Below are positions 17,245 to 23,964 of a stretch of 64,000 bases of DNA, piece after piece (the stretch's first letter is position 1; each line of letters opens with the position of its first letter). The stretch lies in NCBI GenBank assembly GCA_963825305.1, contig CAWGTA010000010.1, positions 137,584-201,583 on the forward strand, in the 5' to 3' direction. Origin of the DNA: PSRJ01 sp963825305. Lineage in GTDB: Bacteria > Acidobacteriota > Terriglobia > Bryobacterales > Bryobacteraceae. The notes beneath the pieces were generated by a model. The model saw only the letters and a program-made list of their open reading frames with translations, ran no database searches and was not told the origin of the DNA. The position numbers were made by a program, and so were the translations under genes.

Positions 17245-17310
17245 TAGGGCCAGCCCTTCCGGGCTGCCGCCGCGCTTGGCCGCGCGGCAGGCCGAAAGGC
17301 CTGGCCCCAC
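17241..17310 (+). repeat. REP-like GC-rich palindrome (copy 1)
   Basis: GTAG at 17241-17244 (repeated at 17244-17247) is followed by a GC-rich imperfect palindrome running from GGGCCAGCCCTTCCGGGCTG to AGGCCTGGCCCC. It folds into two nested hairpins. It shares the core 'CCTTCCGG.CTGCCGCCG' with copies at 42.5, 44.2 and 44.9 kb, two of which flank a RAYT transposase. It fills the space between two convergent genes and may also act as a transcription terminator. Confidence 0.8.
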
Positions 17311-17317
17311 ATAGGGG

Positions 17318-17755
17318 TTATTTTTCTTTCTCGGGTTTCGCGCTTTCTACGCGAATCTGCTTCAAGGCGTCGACCCGGGTTTCGAGCTCGGTGGCGCCTT
17401 GGGGAAACTGATTCACGCTGAGAATGTGAGCGATGACATCGGCGTTCTGCGCACGGGTGAGTCGTCCAGGGCCGTCCGCGGGCATGGTAGTTCGAATCCT
17501 ATCGAACAGGTCGCCGACGGTGAGGCCGTTCCAGTTGGAGAGGAATTCGCCGCCCATTAAGGGAGGCGCGGATTCACCACCGTTGAGCGCCAGGCCGTGG
17601 CACGACGCACATTCCCGGCTGTAGACGGCCTCGCCGCGCCTGGCCTGTTCCTGCGTGTAGACGCCATCCCACACCGAGCGCGAAGTCTGGGCGTGCAGAA
17701 GTAAGGCGGCGAGGCATGCGACCGCCAGAGCTGCGGTTTTGCGATTACTGCTCAC
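17318..17755 (-). CDS. Small exported c-type cytochrome
   Basis: 145 residues from GTG 17755 (the longer frame to 17782 is less likely): signal peptide (KTAALAVACLAALLLHAQ), heme site CASCH in YSRECASCHGLALNGG, and the axial Met probably in PLMGGEF or TTMPADGPG. It overlaps the end of the PQQ dehydrogenase gene by 11 bp, so the two are translationally coupled. The cytochrome is the likely electron acceptor of that dehydrogenase. The C-terminal tail is charged (SAKPEKEK). Confidence 0.85.
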   Translation of the reverse strand: MSSNRKTAALAVACLAALLLHAQTSRSVWDGVYTQEQARRGEAVYSRECASCHGLALNGGESAPPLMGGEFLSNWNGLTVGDLFDRIRTTMPADGPGRLTRAQNADVIAHILSVNQFPQGATELETRVDALKQIRVESAKPEKEK

Positions 17756-19832
17756 GCGGCAGGCTGTACGCGATGTACTCACCCGAGTAATTGCCTCCGC
17801 TCACCGCGACAATAATGTACTGGCGGCCATCCAACATGTAAGTCATGGGCGAACCGCTTTGCGGCGCCGGCATCGAGACCGCACCAACCTCCTTGCCGGT
17901 CGCCTTGTCATAGGCGCGTAGCATGGCCGCGCGCGGGTGCGTCACCGATGTCATCTGGCTGTCGCCCAGAACCACCAGGGTCTTGGTCACCACCAATCCC
18001 ACGCTGCCGGGCTGCCCCGTGTTCGGAATGTCCTTGCCCTTGAGCGCCGGATGGTTGCGGACGGCATCGGGCGTTTCACCGTAGGGAACCTGCCACTGCA
18101 GGTCGCCCCGGTCCAGGTTGATTGCCGAGATCACGGCATACGGCGGTTTGATGATCGAGAGACCCTGAACGGTCAAGCCGCCAACCGGAGGCGCAGCCGG
18201 AGCGGCCGCCGGCGCAGGAGCGGGCCGGCGCGGGCGCTGCGGTGCATCAGCCGCGCTACCGAATCCAGGCCCCTCAGAGACCTGGAATTCGGTATCGTTC
18301 CTCCCCATTACATAGCGGATGTCGGAAAACCCCGCTGGCGGCAGGCGCAAGGAGATCGGTGTAACGGCGGATTGATTGGCCTGCGCGTATACGATGTGCG
18401 TCTCCGGATCGTACGCCGCGCCGGGCCAGTTGGTGCCGCCGCTGGCATTGCCAAGATTGATGGCGGCGAGCAGACCTTTGGAATCGCCGACGATGGGCGG
18501 AAGGAACATCGGTCCAGTCTTGTAGCGTGCGATGTTGTCGCGCGCCTGCGCCCGCATTTCCGGCGTGAAATCGATCAGGTCGTCAGGCACCTTCATGAAG
18601 TTGCGCGCGTAGGCCGGCGGCTTCGTTGGAAATGGTTGGGTGGCCGCGGTCTTCTCGCCGGGCACATCCGACTGCGGCACGGGCCGCTCCTCAATCGGCC
18701 AGACGGGCTGGCCCGTCACACGGTCAAACACGTAGAGGAACGCTTCCTTGCTGGGTAGCGCTACGGCCTTGATGGCGCGACCGCCGACGTTGATGTCGGC
18801 CAGGATTGGCGCAGACGAAAGGTCGTAGTCCCAGATGGGGTGATGCACGATCTGGAAATGCCACTTGCGTTTCCCGGTCTTCAAATCGACGCACACCAAG
18901 CTTTCGGCGAAGAGGTTGTCGCCCGGGCGCTCGCCGCCGTAGTAGTCCGAGGTCGGCGTCTCCACCGGCAGATAAACCAGGCCGAGATCTTCATCGACAG
19001 TGATCTGGGTCCACACACCTGTGTTGCCATTGGTCGCCCAGGAATTGTTCTCCCACGTCTCACCGCCGAGCTCGCCCGGTTTCGCAATCGTGTTAAACGT
19101 CCACAGCAGCTTGCCGCTGTGCACATCGTAAGCACGCACCAAGCCCTTGGTGTTGTTATGCGTGACCACGGTCATACCTTCCTTGAAGGACGACCCCACG
19201 ATCACCACATCCTTGACCACGGTGGGCGTCGAATGGAGTCCGGCTTCCCCGGTTTCCAGATCGATCTGCTGCCCGGTGCCGGTGACCATGCCGACCTTCA
19301 GGTCCACAAGGCCGTCTTTTCCGAAGCTGGCGATGGGCTGGCCGGTATGCGCGTTGAGCTCCACCAGGCGATAGCCCGTGGTTACGAAAACGATGCGGTC
19401 ATCGCCCTTCCCGTCGGTCCAATACGAAAGCCCCCGGCCGGAAAGCTGGCGCGGAGCGATGGCCGCGCGATTTCCTTCGCGCATACTGTACACCCACATC
19501 TGCTCACCGGTCTTGGCATCGAGCGCGATTACCGAGCGCCGCGTACCGGCCGTGGCGTACAGAACACCCTTGATCATCAACGGTGTGCCTTCCAACTTAT
19601 ATTCCGGCCGCGTGCCCAGGTTGTCGGTCTTAAATCGCCAGGCAACCTCGAGCTGGTTGAAGTTGGATGCGTTGATCTGGTCGAGTGGTGAGTACTTGGT
19701 GCCCTTCAAGTCGGCCGTGTAGTGCGGCCACTCGCCGTTCTTCGTCGATGGCTGTCCGGCAGCCTGACCCCAGGCCGCGACGTTGAGGCATCCTAATCCT
19801 GCCAGCGTGAGCAACAATTTCGTATGGCGCAT
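17745..19832 (-). CDS. PQQ-dependent dehydrogenase (glucose-dehydrogenase-like propeller)
   Basis: 695 residues from ATG 19832, which has AGGAG upstream; an 11-codon upstream extension is unsupported. A signal peptide is followed by the typical opening block EWPHYTADLKGTKYSPLDQI and '..FNQLEVAWRFKTDNLG'. Propeller repeats include VIALDAKTGEQMWVY, VELNAHTGQPIASFG, VCVDLKTGKRKWHFQ and HPIWDYDLSSAPIL. A Pro/Ala-rich linker (~545-570) interrupts the last blades. This group oxidises sugars or alcohols with PQQ and passes electrons to cytochrome; PQQ synthesis genes are not in the window. It is coupled to the downstream cytochrome and stands 1 bp from the upstream Ig-like gene. Confidence 0.88.
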   Translation of the reverse strand: MRHTKLLLTLAGLGCLNVAAWGQAAGQPSTKNGEWPHYTADLKGTKYSPLDQINASNFNQLEVAWRFKTDNLGTRPEYKLEGTPLMIKGVLYATAGTRRSVIALDAKTGEQMWVYSMREGNRAAIAPRQLSGRGLSYWTDGKGDDRIVFVTTGYRLVELNAHTGQPIASFGKDGLVDLKVGMVTGTGQQIDLETGEAGLHSTPTVVKDVVIVGSSFKEGMTVVTHNNTKGLVRAYDVHSGKLLWTFNTIAKPGELGGETWENNSWATNGNTGVWTQITVDEDLGLVYLPVETPTSDYYGGERPGDNLFAESLVCVDLKTGKRKWHFQIVHHPIWDYDLSSAPILADINVGGRAIKAVALPSKEAFLYVFDRVTGQPVWPIEERPVPQSDVPGEKTAATQPFPTKPPAYARNFMKVPDDLIDFTPEMRAQARDNIARYKTGPMFLPPIVGDSKGLLAAINLGNASGGTNWPGAAYDPETHIVYAQANQSAVTPISLRLPPAGFSDIRYVMGRNDTEFQVSEGPGFGSAADAPQRPRRPAPAPAAAPAAPPVGGLTVQGLSIIKPPYAVISAINLDRGDLQWQVPYGETPDAVRNHPALKGKDIPNTGQPGSVGLVVTKTLVVLGDSQMTSVTHPRAAMLRAYDKATGKEVGAVSMPAPQSGSPMTYMLDGRQYIIVAVSGGNYSGEYIAYSLPREQ

Positions 19833-19833
19833 A

Positions 19834-20676
19834 TCACTCCTGTACCGATACCTTAACCTGGGCATTCGTCCAGCAGCACTGAAAGCCGCGGCCGCCGTCG
19901 CCCGACCAGTCGTTGGCCACCACGCGCAACACGTACTCTCCGGGTTCGCTGAAGGTGGCGGTGGTGGTAGCCTTGCCGGTGAACACGGTGTTCGCCGGCG
20001 CTGCGAAGTCCGCTTTTTCTACCGCGGGCCTTTCCTTGGAGAATGTCACGGCGCCCGGCCCGCGCAGCTTGCTCCAACTTACTGTGACGGGGGCGGACTT
20101 ATTCTGCGGCGCCCCAGGCGGCAGCTTGGCATCATCCGCCACCCACACGGTCAGTGGGAGCGGAGCGGAAACCGACGCGTTCCGGTTGATGAGGGTGGCC
20201 CGCGGCCCTTGCTGGAACGAACCCTTCTCTTCAAACGCGATGAAGGGCGGCGTGTTGCCGGTCGCATCAACCAATGGTGAGAGTTCCCAGAGCGGGTTAA
20301 GGCTCATCGGAATCGCCGTGGTGGAACCGTTGGCAACCAGCGTCCAAGTCAGCTTCTGGGTCCCGAAATCCTTGGGCACCGTGATGGTAAAAATGCCAAT
20401 CTGGCGGTTCGAGAGGAAATGCGCCGGCTGGCCCTGATCCGGCCCGCCGGGCTCAATGCGGTTGTTGGGCCCGATGGGGATATCCAGATCCTGCTTCAGA
20501 TTGCGATTGTAATAGCCCACCAGAAGACTGAAGCTGCCATCCGGATTCATGAACCAGCCGTCGAAGGCGCCGGTGATGCTCTGTCCGGCGTTGTGCGGCG
20601 GCTCCATGGGCAACTGGTCGGCGTGCAGGGACGCCAGGTACATCAAGATGCCCGCAACATAAAGATGCCGGTTCAT
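19834..20676 (-). CDS. Exported Ig/PKD-like partner protein (minus-strand copy)
   Basis: A 280-residue protein: signal peptide, N-terminal domain (TGAFDGWFMNPDGSFSLLVGY, NRNLKQDLDIPIGPNNRI, QPAHFLSNRQIGIFTITVPKDF), then an Ig-like sandwich (PVTVSWSKLRGPGAVTFS, GEYVLRVVANDWSGDGGRGFQCCW). It is a clear paralogue of 16414-17244, including the conserved 'WE/F.NPDG', 'DIPIG' and 'VPKD' motifs. It lies between the cytochrome/monooxygenase-like gene (30 bp) and the PQQ dehydrogenase (1 bp), so it is part of that electron-transfer unit. Function beyond that is unknown. Confidence 0.78.
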   Translation of the reverse strand: MNRHLYVAGILMYLASLHADQLPMEPPHNAGQSITGAFDGWFMNPDGSFSLLVGYYNRNLKQDLDIPIGPNNRIEPGGPDQGQPAHFLSNRQIGIFTITVPKDFGTQKLTWTLVANGSTTAIPMSLNPLWELSPLVDATGNTPPFIAFEEKGSFQQGPRATLINRNASVSAPLPLTVWVADDAKLPPGAPQNKSAPVTVSWSKLRGPGAVTFSKERPAVEKADFAAPANTVFTGKATTTATFSEPGEYVLRVVANDWSGDGGRGFQCCWTNAQVKVSVQE

Positions 20677-20706
20677 TCGAATAGCGCGGCCAGGAGCGGT
20701 TTGACA

Positions 20707-22032
20707 CTAGTTCGGAATCGCAGCCCGGCTCGGCTTGTGCCTGGCGAGCCACTGCTGATAATCCTCTTCGGTGATGTACGTTACGTTGACCCACGCGTGC
20801 GCCATTTCGTCGACGGTGCGGTCACCCCAGCCGACCCATTGATTCGGATCGGGATTGTTCGGGTTCGCGGCGGTGTTGTCGTGCCAGGCGGTCACATGAA
20901 CGATCGTGCCTTTCGGCAGCACCGGCGCCGCATCGTCCGCGTAGATGTAGTTGATCATCCAGTTGAAATTGAAATGGTCTACGTAACTCAGTGTCTGCCT
21001 GGTGCCGTCGGGCAGGATGGCTTCGAGGGCCATGGCTTTGCCGCGCAGGTGCATATGGGGCTGAAAATTCTCAAGGCGCGCCGGCTGCTTGAGCACGTGG
21101 AAACCCTGCGTCTCGGCGACCGTGTTGGGCCGGATGTCCAGAGGGCTGCCCGACGTGGCGGTGGCGCCGAACAGAGTTAGACGCGTGCGGTACTTCGGCT
21201 CCTGCCCCTTCGGATAAAGATACACGGCAAGTTCCACGTGGTCACGAATCTCTTCGCCGACGGCGTGATAGTGCATCTCCCACCAAATCTTTGACCCGGG
21301 CAGGAGCAGCTTGCCGGTGTTCGGACGGTAGACATCGTAGTTCTTCCCGATGGCCCATTCCATCAGAAGACCCGGTCCACCCGTGCCATCGTCAGAGGCC
21401 TTGGCATCCGGTTCGTCCTGGATCAAACGCGCCAGCACGTGATGCGTGATCCTGCGGCCGGCCGGAGAGGCGGGTCGAATTTCCACCGCTCGCACCCATC
21501 GCGCCTCCGTGACGGGAATCTCGGTCAGCGGCTTGAACCAGACGTCCTGTCCGTGCGCCGGCATGGTGTAGGGTTCGGATTTAATCACGAGATCGGGCGC
21601 GCCGAACTGTTTGGCAAGCTGCCAGCCTTCGTAGTTCGGCCACTCCTTGGGCGGCGGCATCAGCTTCGGATCCCCGAGCGGTGCGCCCGCATCCACCCAA
21701 CGCACAATGGTGGAGATCTGCTCATCACTCAGGGAAATGTCGTTCTGAAACTGCTGGATGCCGACGGTCTTATCCAGGTGCCACGGCGGCATGGTGCGCG
21801 CCAGGACGCGCTGTTTAATGTCCTTCGCCCAAGGCCGCGTCTCGTCATAGGTGATCAGCGACATGGGCGCCGACGATCCCTTGCGATGGCAGTCCTGACA
21901 CTTTTCCTGCAGAATTGGGGCAACGTCCTGCGCGAACGTTACGGGTTTAGCGGTGAGCTCAGCACCAAATGAAGAACCGCCAAATGTTACGAAAGCGCCT
22001 AACAACAGAGCACGGGCCGAGTTGATGGCCAT
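20707..22032 (-). CDS. Exported cytochrome c fused to copper-monooxygenase-like domain (minus-strand copy)
   Basis: A 441-residue protein with signal peptide. Heme site CQDCH is in ILQEKCQDCHRKGSSAPMSL, with TYDETRPWAKDIKQRVLARTMPPWH after it. The copper-monooxygenase-like part has HMH in FQPHMHLRGKAMALEA and TAWHDNTAANPNNPDP, as in the paralogue at 15148-16410. It differs in an ~80-residue middle section (VRAVEIRPASPAGRRITHHVLARL). It is first gene of the minus-strand redox unit (cytochrome-Cu protein, Ig-like partner, PQQ dehydrogenase, cytochrome c). It is likely periplasmic. Confidence 0.82.
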   Translation of the reverse strand: MAINSARALLLGAFVTFGGSSFGAELTAKPVTFAQDVAPILQEKCQDCHRKGSSAPMSLITYDETRPWAKDIKQRVLARTMPPWHLDKTVGIQQFQNDISLSDEQISTIVRWVDAGAPLGDPKLMPPPKEWPNYEGWQLAKQFGAPDLVIKSEPYTMPAHGQDVWFKPLTEIPVTEARWVRAVEIRPASPAGRRITHHVLARLIQDEPDAKASDDGTGGPGLLMEWAIGKNYDVYRPNTGKLLLPGSKIWWEMHYHAVGEEIRDHVELAVYLYPKGQEPKYRTRLTLFGATATSGSPLDIRPNTVAETQGFHVLKQPARLENFQPHMHLRGKAMALEAILPDGTRQTLSYVDHFNFNWMINYIYADDAAPVLPKGTIVHVTAWHDNTAANPNNPDPNQWVGWGDRTVDEMAHAWVNVTYITEEDYQQWLARHKPSRAAIPN

Positions 22033-22152
22033 ATGATTACCCTCCGAGGCGCCCGGAAAACGGAAGTCGGGGGCACCTATCGCTCGGTAGGTAATTGTAA
22101 GGAGCGGCGGGGGTGAATGTCAAGCGGGGGAGAGCGATCAGCACTCACGCAG

Positions 22153-22173
22153 TCAGCTTTCAGCTTTCAGCTT
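22153..22173. repeat. Short tandem repeat, TCAGCTT x3
   Basis: Three exact copies of the 7-mer TCAGCTT stand between the catalase-like gene and the redox unit. It is a short slippage-type repeat with no evident role. The rest of this 160-bp gap shows no gene. Confidence 0.7.
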
Positions 22174-22192
22174 ACGGATGGGAGCGCGTCCG

Positions 22193-23155
22193 CTAGCGTC
22201 CGGTGGTGGCAACTTCGGCCTGTCGCCTGCGGCGGCCGCTTAGGAGGTAAATCGCGGCGCGCAACTCGAGCAGAGGATCGTCCGAGGGCTCGATGCCGTC
22301 CACACGCGGAATGGGGTCGAAGATGATGTGTTGCTGTTCCGCTGGGTTGTTGGCGGCTTCCGCGGTGAGCGTGATCGTGCCGAAGTCTAGCACCGGCCGA
22401 TCGCCGGGCCAATGGATTGTAGAGTCATCCACTATGTCGCGCTCGCCGGCGATCTGTAGCTGGACACGAAACTGAACCGGGCCCTTCGCGATGCGAGAAC
22501 GTATTTCGTCAAAGAGATAGTCGGCACTCTTGCCCTTGGCAGCCGCGTCGTCCAGATATTCGATGCTGGCGGCTGGAGTGACTCGATAGCGCCCGTACCG
22601 GGTGACCCCATCTTTATTGATGAATCGCATCGCGTTCACACCGAAGTAGGCTTCTTTGGCGAAACTGGCGGGATTGGGCTTGGGCGCCTGCACGAAGGCG
22701 AGGGCGGCCGGATGCGCGCCGAGGAAGATTTCAATCGGGGATGGCGAGGATTTCGATGTGGCGCTCGCTGCGACGGCACGCAGGAATTCCAGGAACTCCT
22801 GGCCGGTTCTGGTGGGGAAGGCGTCCGTCGAATGGCTGATAATGTCGGTGTGAACGCGGTCGGCCAGGTGGAAGCGGATTGCCATGCCGCGGGGACTGGC
22901 ATTGGGGTCGTTATCGGGGATCATCGGAATCCCCGTGCCGTTAGAGAACCGCACGCTGACCGGAGTAGCCTCGCGATTGAGGTGCGGCGCCCGCGTGAGA
23001 GATCGAGCGTCGGATGACGGCCGGAACGTGCCCGTTAGCAGAATGCCTTTGGCATGAGCGGGTCGCAAGCCCGGATGCTGGCCGAAAAGCGTATCCAATT
23101 GGGCAATCAAGTCGTTGCCGAGCTGAACGAGTTTTTCGTCTGATGGAAGTGGCAT
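22193..23155 (-). CDS. Catalase-related heme peroxidase (SrpA-like)
   Basis: A 320-residue minimal catalase fold without the C-terminal catalase domain. It shows the distal His in LRPAHAKGILLTGTF, then PVSVRFSNGTGIPMIPDNDPNASPRGMAIRFHL (the catalase Asn/Arg core) and the proximal region RAAIYLLSGRRRR near the end, where the heme-ligand Tyr is expected. Proteins of this size act as organic-peroxide peroxidases rather than true catalases. There is no signal peptide. It may protect against peroxide from the neighbouring oxidases, which is inference from position only. Confidence 0.85.
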   Translation of the reverse strand: MPLPSDEKLVQLGNDLIAQLDTLFGQHPGLRPAHAKGILLTGTFRPSSDARSLTRAPHLNREATPVSVRFSNGTGIPMIPDNDPNASPRGMAIRFHLADRVHTDIISHSTDAFPTRTGQEFLEFLRAVAASATSKSSPSPIEIFLGAHPAALAFVQAPKPNPASFAKEAYFGVNAMRFINKDGVTRYGRYRVTPAASIEYLDDAAAKGKSADYLFDEIRSRIAKGPVQFRVQLQIAGERDIVDDSTIHWPGDRPVLDFGTITLTAEAANNPAEQQHIIFDPIPRVDGIEPSDDPLLELRAAIYLLSGRRRRQAEVATTGR

Positions 23156-23236
23156 GTGACCCCCTCTGATTTCGTCTCTAAGAATAGTTCGGTTTCACGG
23201 CCGCGGCTGTATCATTTCTTCCAGTCCCAACAGCGG

Positions 23237-23911
23237 CTACCGTTTGGCCGGTGGATTCGATTGCTTAGCGCTTCGAGCTTCCTGCACCATACCCAAATAG
23301 CGGCGCGCCAATTCGCCGATGCGATGTTCCTGGCGGCGCTGGATGGCCTCATGCGGAATCAGCCCGCTTCCGATGCCGAGGGCCACGGCTCCCGCCTGCA
23401 GGTAGTCGAGAGCGGTCTGCTGATTCACGCCTCCCGTAGCGATGAAGGGGATTTGCGGGAAAGGCCCGCGCAGCGCGCGAACATAGGTGGGACCACCCAC
23501 GGCGGCACAAGGAAAAATCTTGATGAAGTCGGGACCGGCCTTCCAGGCGGCCAGCACCTCCGAAGGAGTCAGGACTCCGGGAATCACGACGATCTCGTGT
23601 TTCACTGCGAAGTGGACCACGTCCAGATCGAGCCCGGTGCTGGTAAGAAACTGCGCTCCCGCGTCCAGGCAACGCGCCGCCGTTTCGACATCCGCGATGC
23701 TGCCGGCGCCCACGATCACCGTGGGTTTGTCTCTCGCGAGTTTGGAGATCACGTCGATGGCTCCGGGCACCGTCATGGTCACTTCCACGATGGGGATTCC
23801 GTGGTTGCAAACCGCGTTGGCGGCAAACATCGCATCTTCCGGTGAGGACGCGCGGATCGCCGGGATGATGCCGATTTCCTGGATGCGCGCTCGAATCTGC
23901 TCCCTGTTCAT
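23237..23911 (-). CDS. eda: KDPG/KHG aldolase (2-keto-3-deoxy-6-phosphogluconate aldolase)
   Basis: A 224-residue TIM-barrel protein: IPAIRASSPEDA, then GIPIVEVTMTVPGA with the catalytic Glu, GAGSIADVETAARCLDAGAQFLTSTG, IPGVLTPSEVLAAWKAG, the Schiff-base Lys in DFIKIFPC, and the phosphate loop IATGGVNQQTALDYLQAGA. It cleaves KDPG to pyruvate and glyceraldehyde-3-phosphate (Entner-Doudoroff pathway). The open frame continues upstream to 24532, but that part is an out-of-phase shadow of the RND pump gene; ATG 23911 is the real start. There is no edd gene nearby. Confidence 0.9.
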   Translation of the reverse strand: MNREQIRARIQEIGIIPAIRASSPEDAMFAANAVCNHGIPIVEVTMTVPGAIDVISKLARDKPTVIVGAGSIADVETAARCLDAGAQFLTSTGLDLDVVHFAVKHEIVVIPGVLTPSEVLAAWKAGPDFIKIFPCAAVGGPTYVRALRGPFPQIPFIATGGVNQQTALDYLQAGAVALGIGSGLIPHEAIQRRQEHRIGELARRYLGMVQEARSAKQSNPPAKR

Positions 23912-23964
23912 AGCATCGTCACTGTAGCGCGGGTAGTCGATGCCTGCAACAGGGAACGGAGCCG

